Source of the DNA: an uncultured Caryophanales bacterium
GTDB taxonomy: Bacteria > Bacillota_I > Bacilli_A > RFN20 > CAG-449
Reading direction: 5' to 3'
DNA: 63,732 bases
NCBI GenBank assembly: GCA_945873815.1
Contig: CAMCEE010000011.1
Coordinates: 1 to 63,732, forward strand
Shown here in pieces: positions 9,388-18,094 of the stretch. Both the position numbers and the translations under genes were made by a program. Each line of letters opens with the position of its first letter. The first letter of the stretch is position 1. The notes under the pieces are model-generated. The model was given only the letters and a program-made list of their open reading frames with translations. It ran no database searches and was not told the origin of the DNA.

Positions 9388-10323
9388 ATGAAAGCAATTT
9401 CACTAGAAAGAAAAGAAAAGAAGAAAAAAGTTACATACGATAGATGGGGACTTTATTTTATAATTCCATTTTTTGTTGTCTATTTTTTGTTTACGCTAAT
9501 TCCCCAATTATTAACTATTTTCTATAGTTTTTTTGAGTATTATCGAAAAACTGTTGGTGTATATATAGGTCCAAATTTTATAGGTTTTCAAAACTATGTG
9601 AATCTATTTAAACCTATTGATTCCAGTGGTACTATAGATATTTTAAAGTATTTTGGAAATACAACTATTATGTGGATTGTTGGGGCACTCCCACAATTCC
9701 TTATCGCATTGATTTTAGCAGTAATGTTTACTAGTACAAGATTAAATGTGAAGGGACAAGGGTTCTTTAAAACGGTATTCTACCTACCAAATGTCATTAT
9801 GGCATCCGCATTCTCATTGCTTATTTTCCAAGTGTTTGGTAGAGTTGGACCGATTAATCAGATTATTGTAATGAATGGTGGAAATACTGTTGATTTCCTT
9901 CGCCAAAAAACATCTGTCAGAGCTTTGATTGCAATGACAAACTTTGTAATGTGGTTTGGTAATACTACAATTGTTCTTATGGCAGGTATTCAAGGAATTG
10001 ATGAGAGTTTATTTGAATCTGCAAGAATCGATGGTGCTTCCTCATTTAAAGTATTTAAAGACATTACGATGCCTTTATTAAAACCAATCTTCATTTATTG
10101 TTTTATTACATCGATGATTGGTGGATTACAAATGTTCGATGTTCCTCAGATTTTAACTGCTGGACAAGGAACTCCAGATTTCACGTCAAAAACTATTGTA
10201 ATGTTTATTAATGAAGTCTTAAGAGCAAAAGATTATGGTAAAAGTGGTGCAATATCTATGATATTGTTTATCATTACTGGAATTCTTAGCCTTATAGTCT
10301 ATAAGATTACAAATAAGGATTAG
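9388..10323 (+). CDS. ABC sugar transporter permease (MalF type)
   Basis: A 311-residue inner-membrane permease with about six hydrophobic helices starting near residue 22. The cytoplasmic EAA loop, which docks the ATPase, reads ESARIDGASSFKVFKDITMP (residues about 210-230). The basic N-terminal tail is typical of MalF/UgpA-type proteins. It pairs with the second permease that starts 15 bases after its stop. Confidence 0.9.
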   Translation: MKAISLERKEKKKKVTYDRWGLYFIIPFFVVYFLFTLIPQLLTIFYSFFEYYRKTVGVYIGPNFIGFQNYVNLFKPIDSSGTIDILKYFGNTTIMWIVGALPQFLIALILAVMFTSTRLNVKGQGFFKTVFYLPNVIMASAFSLLIFQVFGRVGPINQIIVMNGGNTVDFLRQKTSVRALIAMTNFVMWFGNTTIVLMAGIQGIDESLFESARIDGASSFKVFKDITMPLLKPIFIYCFITSMIGGLQMFDVPQILTAGQGTPDFTSKTIVMFINEVLRAKDYGKSGAISMILFIITGILSLIVYKITNKD

Positions 10324-10337
10324 GGGGGGAATGAAAT

Positions 10338-11234
10338 ATGACAAATGTATCAAAATCAGTAGTTGATAATAATAAAAACAGAAATGCAAAAATAAAATTG
10401 ATTATCGAAAGAATAATCTCATACTCTTTCTTAATTGTATTAACAGTTTTTTGTTTATCTTTCTTCTATGTTTTAGTAATCAATTCTACAAAAAGCAATG
10501 ATGAGTTAAATTCAGTTTTCTCTTTATTGCCTTCAAAATATTTCTTTGAAAACTTGATTGGAGCATTATTTCATCCAACTAGCCAATATGTAAATATTTT
10601 CTCGGGTTTTAAAAATAGTTTGATTGTTGCTTTATTATCTTCAGTGTTAACTTGTTATTTTTCATCTTTAACAGCGTATGGAGTATATGCATATAATTTT
10701 AAAGGAAAAAGGATTATTGCAGCTTTTATTCTCGCGATTATGATGATTCCTTCTCAATTAGCATCGGTTGGATTTTTGAAGATTGCCGTCGATTTAAGGA
10801 TTACTGATCAATTATGGGTACTTATTGTTCCATCAATTGCTGCTCCAGCAACATATTTCTATATGCATCAATATTTGAAGGCAACTCTTCCTCTTGAACT
10901 TATTGAAGCTTCAAGAATGGATGGATCTAATGAATTTATGACATTTAATAGAATTGTTCTTCCTATTATGAAACCAGCATTGGCTGTACAAATGATATTC
11001 TCATTCGTTGCATCATGGAATAACTATTATATGCCTGGCTTATTAATTGAAGATGATAACAAAACAACTTTACCAATTATGTTAGGATTACTAAGAAGTG
11101 ATGCTATTGGTAAAGTAGATAATGGACAAATTTGGATGGTTATTTTATTATCAATCTTACCGGTAGTAATCGTTTATTTAATCTTATCTAGATCAATTAT
11201 TAAAGGTGTAACATCCGGAAGCGTTAAAGGATAG
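10338..11234 (+). CDS. ABC sugar transporter permease (MalG type)
   Basis: A 298-residue permease with six predicted membrane helices and the EAA loop [20 protein letters not shown] at residues about 193-212. A GGGGGG-rich ribosome site precedes the ATG. It forms the heterodimeric membrane channel with the preceding gene and is followed 14 bases later by the ATPase gene, so the operon holds a complete importer. Confidence 0.9.
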   Translation: MTNVSKSVVDNNKNRNAKIKLIIERIISYSFLIVLTVFCLSFFYVLVINSTKSNDELNSVFSLLPSKYFFENLIGALFHPTSQYVNIFSGFKNSLIVALLSSVLTCYFSSLTAYGVYAYNFKGKRIIAAFILAIMMIPSQLASVGFLKIAVDLRITDQLWVLIVPSIAAPATYFYMHQYLKATLPLELIEASRMDGSNEFMTFNRIVLPIMKPALAVQMIFSFVASWNNYYMPGLLIEDDNKTTLPIMLGLLRSDAIGKVDNGQIWMVILLSILPVVIVYLILSRSIIKGVTSGSVKG

Positions 11235-11247
11235 AAAGGAAAAATTT

Positions 11248-12630
11248 ATGGCAGATGTAGTATTAAAGGATATTGTCAAGATATATCCATATTTAGAAAA
11301 AAAAGAAAAGAAATCAATATTTGGTAGAAAGAAAAATGAAGAACCAAAGAAAAAGACAAATCTTCAAATCACTGATAAGGGTGTAGTAGCAGTTCAACAA
11401 TTTAATCTTGATATTAAAGATGGTGAATTTATTGTTCTTGTTGGTCCTTCTGGATGTGGTAAATCTACAACACTAAGAATGATTGCTGGATTAGAAGATA
11501 TTACTGAAGGTGAATTGTTCATTGATGGTCAATTAGTAAATGCTGTTGAACCAAAGGATAGAGATATTGCGATGGTTTTCCAAAGCTATGCTTTATATCC
11601 TCATATGACTGTATTTGATAATATGGCTTATCCATTAAAGATTATGCCACAAGAAATCACATATGCTTTTGAAATAGAATGTATCAATGAAGATCTTAAG
11701 GAATTAGAACATGATAAGGCTGTGCTTGAACAAAAAGGTGTAGATTCTGCAAAGATTAGTAAGGTCGATGCAAAGATAAAGGAATTAGAATCAAGAAAAG
11801 CAGAATGCGAACAAATGATTGCTAAGGGTGAAATCAGTTATAGAGCAAAGATGACCAAAAAGATGATTAAGCATAAAGTGTTAAAAACTGCTGAAATGCT
11901 CAACATTACAGAATACTTACAAAGAAAACCAAAAGCATTGTCTGGTGGTCAACGTCAACGTGTTGCAATTGGTAGAGCAGTTGTTAGAAATCCAAAAGCA
12001 TTATTAATGGACGAACCTTTATCAAATCTTGATGCTAAATTACGTAATAAAATGCGTGCTGAAATCATCAAATTAAGATCAAAAATCAATACAACATTCA
12101 TTTATGTCACACACGATCAAATCGAAGCTATGACACTTGGTGATAGAATTGTGGTTATGAAAGATGGATTCATTCAACAAATAGGCGCACCACAAGATGT
12201 ATTTGATCATCCATTAAATAAATTTGTTTCTGGTTTTATTGGAACACCTCAAATGAATTATTTTGATGGAAAATTAGTGAAAACAGAAAGTGGATATAAA
12301 GTAGTGATTGGAACATATGAAGTTGAACTTTCAAAAGAAAAAGCAGAAAGATTAGAGAATAAAATGGTTGGCGATAAGGATGTAATCATCGGCGTTAGAC
12401 CAGATCATATGTCCATTTCTAAAACAGGTATTAAAGGCGTCGTTGAAGTTTCTGAATTAATGGGTACATCATCTCATCTTCATTGTAAGATTGATGGAAG
12501 AGATGTTATTGCAATCATCCCTTCACATGGTATAAGAGAAGAATATGTTGGTCGTTCATTACATTTAGGATTTACAGGAAATGTAGTTCACGTCTTTGAT
12601 AAAGAAACAGAAATGAATCTAGAATTTTAA
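11248..12630 (+). CDS. Sugar ABC transporter ATPase with a long helical insertion
   Basis: A 460-residue MalK/MsmX-like ATPase that would power the two preceding permeases. Walker A is GPSGCGKST (residue 66 on), the Q-loop is [12 protein letters not shown], the signature LSGGQRQR starts at residue 231, Walker B is [13 protein letters not shown], the H-loop is [12 protein letters not shown], and the C-terminus has the MalK-type TOBE-like domain with GVRPDHM. It is about 90 residues longer than usual. The extra material is a Lys-rich N-terminal stretch before the first ATPase strand and a charged, probably coiled-coil insertion at residues about 135-200, between the Q-loop and the signature. 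Everything needed for ATP hydrolysis is present. Confidence 0.92.
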   Translation: MADVVLKDIVKIYPYLEKKEKKSIFGRKKNEEPKKKTNLQITDKGVVAVQQFNLDIKDGEFIVLVGPSGCGKSTTLRMIAGLEDITEGELFIDGQLVNAVEPKDRDIAMVFQSYALYPHMTVFDNMAYPLKIMPQEITYAFEIECINEDLKELEHDKAVLEQKGVDSAKISKVDAKIKELESRKAECEQMIAKGEISYRAKMTKKMIKHKVLKTAEMLNITEYLQRKPKALSGGQRQRVAIGRAVVRNPKALLMDEPLSNLDAKLRNKMRAEIIKLRSKINTTFIYVTHDQIEAMTLGDRIVVMKDGFIQQIGAPQDVFDHPLNKFVSGFIGTPQMNYFDGKLVKTESGYKVVIGTYEVELSKEKAERLENKMVGDKDVIIGVRPDHMSISKTGIKGVVEVSELMGTSSHLHCKIDGRDVIAIIPSHGIREEYVGRSLHLGFTGNVVHVFDKETEMNLEF

Positions 12631-12637
12631 TTGAATT

Positions 12638-12667
12638 AGGGCTTCATTTTCTTGAGGCCCTTTATTC
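12638..12667 (+). terminator. Rho-independent terminator of the transporter operon
   Basis: AGGGCTTCA pairs with TTGAGGCCCT through nine pairs including one G-T, with a six-base loop, followed by TTATTCT. It separates the transporter operon from the downstream LacI-type regulator. Confidence 0.75.
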
Positions 12668-12735
12668 TATTTGTCTAAAATTATTGAATTGCACTTTTAT
12701 AAAGTGTAATTTATTAGAGAAGGAGGCAATTGAAA

Positions 12736-13746
12736 ATGGTTAAAATTAAAGATATTGCGAAAAAATGTGGTGTTTCTATTGCTTCTGTTAGTAAAGCATT
12801 AAGTGGTAATTCTGATTTAAATGCTGAAACTGAAGAAAGAATTAAAAAAATAGCAAAAGAAATGGGTTATGTTCCAAATGCTAATGCTAGAAGTTTAAAA
12901 ACAAATAAATCAAATAATATTGGTATTTTGTTTGTAGATAAAACTAATTCAGGATTGCAACACGAATATTTTTCTTTAATTCTTAATAGTCTAAAGGAAG
13001 AAGCAGAAAAAAATGGCTTTGATGTTACTTTTATTTCTAATTCATTGAAAGGTGGGATGTCTTTCTATCAACATGCAAAATATAGAAATTGCGATGGTGT
13101 GATTATTGCTTCAGTTGATTTTAAGAATCCTGAGGTCATTGAATTAGTTGAAAGTGATATTCCTACAGTTACGATTGACTATATTTTTAACAACGCAAGT
13201 GCAGTTGTTTCTGATAACGTTAAGGGTTTAGCAGAAATTGTTAGATATGCATATAATAAAGGACATAGAAAGATTGCATTTATTCATGGTGAAGATACGA
13301 ATGTTACTAGACAAAGAATTGCAAGCTTCTATAAGACGATGGAAGAATATGGAATTCAAGTTCCTGATGAATATGTGAAAAAAGCAACATATCACTTGCC
13401 TAGAGAAAGTGGACATGCAACAAGAGAATTATTAGCCTTAAAAGATCGTCCTACATGTATTATTTATCCAGATGATTATTCATTATTAGGTGGTTTAACT
13501 GAAATTGAAAGTAATGGATTAAAAGTTCCTGATGATATAAGTGTTATAGGATATGATGGAATTAATATATCTCGTTTATTAAGACCTATGATAACTACAT
13601 ATGTACAAAATAGCGAAGGAATAGGATTATTAGCAGCTCAAAAATTAGTCGAGATTATTAATCATCCTAAGACTAGTATTCCTGAAACAATTCAAGTCTC
13701 AGGCTTTATGCAAGAGGGTGAAACTGTTGCAGATATAAATGAATGA
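12736..13746 (+). CDS. LacI/GalR-family transcriptional repressor
   Basis: A 336-residue regulator. The N-terminal helix-turn-helix VKIKDIAKKCGVSIASVSKA and the hinge-region NANARSLKTNKSNNIGI are canonical, and residues 60-335 form the periplasmic-binding-protein-like sugar sensor (DGVIIASVDF, CIIYPDDYSLLGG, VIGYDGINISRLLRP). A TTG six bases upstream could also start, but AAGGAGG is 9 bases from this ATG. It probably controls the adjacent phosphorylase and transporter operons through the CGAAAnCGTTTkCG sites. The inducer is unknown. Confidence 0.9.
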   Translation: MVKIKDIAKKCGVSIASVSKALSGNSDLNAETEERIKKIAKEMGYVPNANARSLKTNKSNNIGILFVDKTNSGLQHEYFSLILNSLKEEAEKNGFDVTFISNSLKGGMSFYQHAKYRNCDGVIIASVDFKNPEVIELVESDIPTVTIDYIFNNASAVVSDNVKGLAEIVRYAYNKGHRKIAFIHGEDTNVTRQRIASFYKTMEEYGIQVPDEYVKKATYHLPRESGHATRELLALKDRPTCIIYPDDYSLLGGLTEIESNGLKVPDDISVIGYDGINISRLLRPMITTYVQNSEGIGLLAAQKLVEIINHPKTSIPETIQVSGFMQEGETVADINE

Positions 13747-13779
13747 TAGTATAGATAATTTTTTTAATTTCTTGTTTAA

Positions 13780-13808
13780 TTCAAAAAAATATTGTGCTAT
13801 TATATAAA
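13780..13808 (+). promoter_or_regulatory. Possible promoter of the tRNA cluster
   Basis: TTCAAA and TATAAA separated by 17 bases, with the -10 ending 6 bases before the first tRNA. The -35 is a weak match. Confidence 0.4.
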
Positions 13809-13814
13809 GGCGAT

Positions 13815-13889
13815 GCGCCCGTAGCTCAGTGATAGAGCAAAACTTTCCGAAGGTTTAGGTCGCACGTTCAAATCGTGTCGGGCGCTCCA
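13815..13889 (+). tRNA. tRNA-Arg (anticodon CCG)
   Basis: The acceptor arms GCGCCCG and CGGGCGC pair perfectly, the D arm is GCTC...GAGC, the anticodon stem is AAACT/GGTTT around the loop TTCCGAA (anticodon CCG, reading CGG), and the T arm is GCACG TTCAAAT CGTGT. The 3' CCA is encoded. First of three closely spaced tRNAs. Confidence 0.95.
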
Positions 13890-13907
13890 TAGTGTTTGAC
13901 ATATATT

Positions 13908-13991
13908 GCGGCATTGGCGGAACTGGCAGACGCGCTAGACTTAGAATCTAGTGGGAATACCGTGCAGGTTCAAGTCCTGTATGCCGCACCA
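13908..13991 (+). tRNA. tRNA-Leu (anticodon TAG)
   Basis: Acceptor arms GCGGCAT/ATGCCGC, anticodon stem CTAGA/TCTAG around the loop CTTAGAA (anticodon TAG, reading CUA), a long class II variable arm (TGGGAATACCGT) and an encoded CCA. The long variable arm supports Leu. Confidence 0.95.
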
Positions 13992-13993
13992 GT

Positions 13994-14078
13994 GCCCGCG
14001 TGGTGAAATTGGTAGACGCAAAGGACTCAAAATCCTTCGGTGTGAGCCATGTCGGTTCGAGTCCGACCGCGGGCACCA
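13994..14078 (+). tRNA. tRNA-Leu (anticodon CAA)
   Basis: Acceptor arms GCCCGCG/CGCGGGC, anticodon stem AAGGA/TCCTT around the loop CTCAAAA (anticodon CAA, reading UUG), a class II variable arm and an encoded CCA. It begins two bases after the previous tRNA, so the genes are co-transcribed. Confidence 0.95.
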
Positions 14079-14091
14079 TTAGAAAGATACT

Positions 14092-14123
14092 CGCTAGAAT
14101 TGTAATGATTCTAGCGTTTTTTT
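14092..14123 (+). terminator. Rho-independent terminator of the tRNA cluster
   Basis: CGCTAGAAT and ATTCTAGCG form a perfect 9-bp stem with a 7-base loop followed by seven T residues. Confidence 0.9.
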
Positions 14124-14132
14124 ATGGCTCTT

Positions 14133-14414
14133 TGGAATCTAATGGGGTTTTATGGGGTCGGCAAAAATGAGAAGACGTGGAATCTAAGAGGGCGACTACA
14201 GTTAATCTAGTCGTCCTTTTCTATTGGAAGACATATATAGAATACGCTTTCTGAATCTTGGAAAATTAGTATATCCAAATACAATGTTGATGAGCTTTTA
14301 AATATAATTATCATTACTTTCTGCGATTATAAGCGAGGATTTTTTATTTTTAAAAGATGTGGAATTGTATGGGGTGACATTTCTTATGATTTGTCAAAAC
14401 CCCATTAGATTCCA
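14133..14414. mobile_element. MITE-like 282-bp element with 19-bp terminal inverted repeats
   Basis: TGGAATCTAATGGGGTTTT at 14133-14151 recurs as an exact inverted copy at 14396-14414. Two degenerate internal copies of the motif (GTGGAATCTAA near 14179 and GTGGAATTGTATGGGGT near 14359) also lie inside. No convincing gene lies within. It begins about 55 bases after the last tRNA, a favoured integration position. A non-autonomous transposable element or the arms of an old integration site are both possible; the identity is inference. Confidence 0.5.
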
Positions 14415-14492
14415 CAAAGCCTTTTTTAGTATTTATACGCATTTTTATTACTTTTTATGTATACGTAAAAAAACACCCTATAAAAATAGAAT

Positions 14493-14527
14493 AAATCGCT
14501 ATCCTAGAAATAGGAGACGATTTTTTT
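14493..14527 (+). terminator. Terminator-like hairpin
   Basis: AAATCG pairs with CGATTT around an inner CCTA-GAAA-TAGG stem, followed by a T run. No confident gene lies immediately upstream. The stretch 14079-14837 otherwise holds the tRNA terminator, the MITE-like element and no convincing gene. Confidence 0.55.
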
Positions 14528-14837
14528 ATATGAATATGAAAAAGAAGATTTTATATATAAGAAAAATACAAGAGGTGTAGAAAATGTAAACTTCTCGAAT
14601 ACCAGTTTTTCTTATTCAAAGAAGAACGAAATAAAAAGAGAAATGTTAAGAGATTGGATGAATGCTTATAATAAATAAGTTGAACGATATTTTAAGTATG
14701 TCTTAGAAATTATCCATTGTGAAAGTATTGATTCATTACTTTCGTATTCGAATTCAAAACATTTGTGATCTTTCTTTTTATTAATAACTTTTGTATCCTT
14801 GTTTTGTGATTGAAAATATATAGTTAACGGAACTTTT

Positions 14838-15362
14838 TTGATAATTTTGTTAAAAAAGTTCTTTTATTTATGCAAATATTTATCGGTATTAGAAAATGCA
14901 AAAATCACTTCTAAATGTTCTAGATTTGATCTTAAAAGTAAAAAGTCTATAAATGGTGAGGAAAAGTATTATTTAACGGACTTAAGTTTTTATTTTGCTA
15001 CTAATACAGATAATAGAATTAATTATGGTCCAGTATTAGAAAATATTATTTATAATTATGCTGTATTGAATGGTTATTCAGTATCTATTGGTAAAATAGG
15101 AAAATTAGAAGTTGATTTTATCGTTAGAGATATAATTAATAATGATTATGCTTATATCCAAGTAGCTAAAACAATTGATAATGGAATCGTTAATGAAAAA
15201 GGAATACCTGTTACTGAAGAAAGAGAATTTCGACCTTTAGAAAGTATTAAAGATAATTATCCTAAATATGTATTAACGTTAGATTACTTATTACAACAAA
15301 GAAATGGTATTAAGCATGAGAATATAATTAAGTTTGTTAGCAATAACAAAAACTTTATATAA
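14838..15362 (+). pseudogene. C-terminal fragment of an AAA ATPase with DUF4143
   Basis: This 174-residue reading frame matches only the C-terminal half of the common AAA-plus-DUF4143 proteins: YLSVLENAKITSKCSRFDL, then KYYLTDLSFYFA, GPVLENIIYNYAVLNGYSV and the PD-D/ExK nuclease-like ending LEVDFIV...YIQVAKTI. The Walker A/B ATPase half (about 200 residues) is missing and the upstream 250 bases contain no matching frame. It is therefore a decayed remnant. The two N-terminal fragments of the same family lie about 17 kb away at 32185 and 32759. DUF4143 ATPases have no firmly known function. Confidence 0.75.
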
Positions 15363-15403
15363 TTTTATGCAAAAAGGAAATTCAAGTTCCAATTTGCATA
15401 AAA
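15363..15403. repeat. 11-bp perfect inverted repeat
   Basis: TTTTATGCAAA and TTTGCATAAAA surround an inner GGAA/TTCC stem immediately after the ATPase fragment. It may terminate transcription in either direction, although the T run is poor. Confidence 0.5.
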
Positions 15404-15471
15404 ATTGTCCTTTCAGTTTGGTGAAAAATAAGTATTATATCAAAATCATAGTGTAAATACGAAAGTGATGA

Positions 15472-15654
15472 ATGGCGCAATTGCGATTAATAATAAATGA
15501 GGAATATAAAAATATGTTCAAACAAGTTGCGATAGTTTGCTATAGTCCTAATGATGAAGAAAATAAATACATTATCTCTAAATGTAATAAATATACATTA
15601 ACGTTGAAATCAATTGTTCAAGATGGTACGTGGAAATTAGATGAAGATAAATGA
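15472..15654 (+). CDS. Small hypothetical protein (60 aa)
   Basis: A 60-residue frame with no family I recognise and only a weak ribosome site (AAAGTGATGA) before the ATG. It contains IVCYSPNDEENKYIISKC and ends in KLDEDK. It sits in a decayed accessory stretch and may be a remnant or non-coding. Confidence 0.3.
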   Translation: MAQLRLIINEEYKNMFKQVAIVCYSPNDEENKYIISKCNKYTLTLKSIVQDGTWKLDEDK

Positions 15655-15716
15655 TATATTTAACTTAGACTTAAACGATAATATTAGAATATATAGGTTA
15701 ATTTGAGGTGACATAA

Positions 15717-16040
15717 ATGATTGGTAATAAGGTAAAAGTTATAATAGATAGGCCATTAGGAACATATCATCCAAAGCATAAGGATATTTTTTATACGGTC
15801 AATTATGGATATGTTGAAGGTGTTATTGCACCTGACGGTGAAGAACAAGATGCGTATATACTAGGAGTAGATAAACCATTAAAAGAATTTGAAGGAGTAA
15901 TATTAGCCATAATTCATAGAATCAATGATATTGAAGATAAATGGATAGTTGTACCGGAAGGCATCGTATTTACTCGAGAGGAAATAATAAAACAGGTAGA
16001 ATTTCAAGAAAAATTTTTTAATTTTGAAATTGTAATGTAA
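15717..16040 (+). CDS. Short inorganic pyrophosphatase-like protein
   Basis: A 107-residue protein resembling the soluble family I inorganic pyrophosphatase fold: VKVIIDRPLGTYHPKHKD, then FYTVNYGYVEGVIAPDGEEQDAYILG, with the acidic PDGEEQD segment in place of the classical DxDPxD metal-binding motif. Classical enzymes are about 170 residues, so this belongs to a shortened subgroup seen in Bacillota genomes. Because the acidic motif departs from the consensus, pyrophosphatase activity is not certain. An AGGTGA site precedes the ATG. Confidence 0.7.
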   Translation: MIGNKVKVIIDRPLGTYHPKHKDIFYTVNYGYVEGVIAPDGEEQDAYILGVDKPLKEFEGVILAIIHRINDIEDKWIVVPEGIVFTREEIIKQVEFQEKFFNFEIVM

Positions 16041-16274
16041 TATATGAATTTCAATTTAGTTAGATAATTCGGATGATGATCATGTACTAAGAATAATTAA
16101 TTCTAGAGGTAAAACACTATTGAAAATGAGACAATAGAATCAACTCGATACTTATTAGTCGTAAGGATTATGAATATTTTTATTGTTTATTGGTTGTAGG
16201 AATCTCTAGAATCCTTCTTATAGAAAAAAAGAGTATAAGTGTTTAAGAATGTAGAATAAATGGAGGTGTCAATA

Positions 16275-16859
16275 ATGAATGTTAGAATTGATATATCAAA
16301 TGTCGTATTAAAAACAAATAGATTAATATTAAGACCATGGACTATCGAAGATTTAGATGATTTTTATGAATATGCAAAAGTTGATGGCGTAGGTCAAATG
16401 GCTGGCTGGTATCCTCATAAAAATAAAGAAGAAACATTAATGATTCTTAATATGTTTATAGACGAGAAGAAAACTTTTGCTATTGTATATGGTGATAAGG
16501 TTATTGGATCTTTAGGTATTGAAGAATACGATGAAAAAGAATTACCTGAATATCAAAATAAAAAAGGTAGAGAAATAGGATATGTGTTATCTAAAGAATA
16601 TTGGGGATTAGGATTAATGCCAGAAGCAGTGAAGGAAGTTATCAGATACTGTTTTGAAGAATTAGAATTAGATTTCTTAGCATGTGGTCATTTCACCGAT
16701 AACAATCAATCAAAAAGAGTTCAAGAAAAATGTGGATTCCATCATCATAAACTTGTTAAATTGGAAACAAGATATGGAATAGTCAAAGAAACTTGGATAT
16801 CGATTTTAGAAAACCCTATTAGCAATGACAAAGATACAACATACTCAATTTGTTCATAA
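16275..16859 (+). CDS. GNAT N-acetyltransferase (RimJ/RimL type)
   Basis: A 194-residue acetyl-CoA-dependent acetyltransferase. TNRLILRPWTIEDLDDFYEY is the standard RimJ/RimL N-terminus, GREIGYVLSKEYWGLGLMPE is the acetyl-CoA binding region, and NNQSKRVQEKCGFHH is the C-terminal motif. An in-frame ATG at 16260 lies inside the GGAGGTG ribosome site, so the ATG at 16275 is the real start. The substrate is unknown. Confidence 0.88.
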   Translation: MNVRIDISNVVLKTNRLILRPWTIEDLDDFYEYAKVDGVGQMAGWYPHKNKEETLMILNMFIDEKKTFAIVYGDKVIGSLGIEEYDEKELPEYQNKKGREIGYVLSKEYWGLGLMPEAVKEVIRYCFEELELDFLACGHFTDNNQSKRVQEKCGFHHHKLVKLETRYGIVKETWISILENPISNDKDTTYSICS

Positions 16860-16900
16860 ATATCTGATTTGGATAACTTCAAGGGAATGGAGGACTAATT

Positions 16901-17452
16901 ATGGAATTAGAAGTATACATAAAAAATTGTCTAAAAAATCCTGAATTTAAAAAGTATTGGTTAGAGGATGACTTACCGCTTATTGAATCAGACACACAAA
17001 CATTTATAGACACTTATAAAGAGTTATTAGATTTATTTGAATCAGAAGAAGAGTATAAAAATAAATTAGATTCTTTGTTAGCTAATAAAGGTATAAAATC
17101 TAATAGTGTAAAAATGTCAATTGAATTTTACGAAAAAGATAATGTTTGTCCTGTTGTAGATTTTTTAGACAGTATTCAAGATTTAAAGCTAAAAGAGAAA
17201 ACAGTTAAAAATATTTATAATTTAAGTGAACTCGGGCTAGACATAAATAAAACTAAAAACTCAAGTTATGTAGACGATGGTATTTATGAGTTAAGAACAA
17301 TTCATAGTAATAATATAGATAGAATATTTTATTTCTTTATTGTCGGCAATAAAATTATTCTAACAAATGGTTATATAAAGAAAACTGAAAAGCTAGACAG
17401 AGCTGAATTTAAAAAGGCAAAACAATATAGAGATGAATATTCTAGGAGATAA
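16901..17452 (+). CDS. HigB/Gp49-like (DUF891) toxin-family protein with extra N-terminus
   Basis: A 183-residue protein. Residues about 70-183 match the phage-derived Gp49/HigB (RelE superfamily) fold: IEFYEKDNVCPVVDFLDSI, then DDGIYELRTIHSNNIDRIFY and a C-terminal NGYIKKTEKLDRAEFKKAK. Such proteins cleave mRNA on ribosomes when active. The first 65 residues (MELEVYIKNCLKNPEFKKYW) resemble the opening of XRE antitoxins rather than the toxin. No separate antitoxin gene follows within the next 120 bases. GGAGG precedes the ATG at a normal distance. Activity without an antitoxin is doubtful. Confidence 0.75.
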   Translation: MELEVYIKNCLKNPEFKKYWLEDDLPLIESDTQTFIDTYKELLDLFESEEEYKNKLDSLLANKGIKSNSVKMSIEFYEKDNVCPVVDFLDSIQDLKLKEKTVKNIYNLSELGLDINKTKNSSYVDDGIYELRTIHSNNIDRIFYFFIVGNKIILTNGYIKKTEKLDRAEFKKAKQYRDEYSRR

Positions 17453-17621
17453 TTATGAGGCTGATGAATGAGCTCAAGATATTTGCTCTAGTGGAAGGCG
17501 ATTCTTAATTATTTGTAAACGAAGATGGGAAGAGGTATATTAAAATAATGAGTGATATGTCCTATATAAAATGGTTTTTCATTTGTTAATATTTCAATAT
17601 AATGAAATGGAGAGAAAATAT

Positions 17622-17804
17622 ATGAGTAATATAGATGAAAAAATTAAAGAATTATTTTCAAAAGATATTAAGACTAAAACAATGATAGTATCTTTAGAAG
17701 AATTAGAGAAAGTTAAGAAAGAGTATGAAGAGAAAGGATGGAAAATGATTAGTTCTAGTCCAATTAATGGGAGATATAAAGTCACTTTCCAAATAGTAAA
17801 ATAA
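17622..17804 (+). CDS. Small hypothetical protein (60 aa)
   Basis: A 60-residue, Lys- and Glu-rich protein with a GGAGAG ribosome site seven bases before the ATG. An upstream in-frame extension to 17571 has no ribosome site. The C-terminus KGWKMISSSPINGRYKVTFQ looks like a compact beta-hairpin domain. Its stop codon overlaps the ATG of the next gene (TAATG), so the two are translationally coupled. No family recognised. Confidence 0.6.
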   Translation: MSNIDEKIKELFSKDIKTKTMIVSLEELEKVKKEYEEKGWKMISSSPINGRYKVTFQIVK

Positions 17805-18082
17805 TGAAACATTGTATATTAGTAAAATTTATCAAAAGTTTTGACTGGCAAAGCGAATTAAGCAAAATCGCCACTATTTTTGATTCCATAAATATCAATG
17901 GAGTACATAAAACAGAATACCTAGTTAATTGTATCGATAGGGAGAATAGATATGATTTGCTTATTCGAATTGATATGGAAAAAGAAGCATTAGAAAAATA
18001 CGATATGAGCGAAAATCATCATATTTGGAAAGAAACGTATTCGAAATACATAGAGAAGAAAGCAATATTTGATTATGAATAG
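17804..18082 (+). CDS. Small hypothetical protein (92 aa), coupled to the preceding gene
   Basis: A 92-residue protein beginning MKHCILVKFIKSFDWQSELS. Its ATG overlaps the stop of the preceding small gene. The pattern of an N-terminal beta strand, helix and second strand (YLVNCIDRENRYDLLIRIDM) suggests a ferredoxin-like fold of the Dabb or antibiotic-monooxygenase kind, but I see no diagnostic motif. Function unknown. Confidence 0.6.
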   Translation: MKHCILVKFIKSFDWQSELSKIATIFDSININGVHKTEYLVNCIDRENRYDLLIRIDMEKEALEKYDMSENHHIWKETYSKYIEKKAIFDYE

Positions 18083-18094
18083 AATAATTTTTTT

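Noticed and set aside
14359-14580. 73-codon frame spanning the right half of the MITE-like element
   Set aside because: It runs through an inverted repeat and a terminator hairpin, has no ribosome site and shows low-complexity composition.
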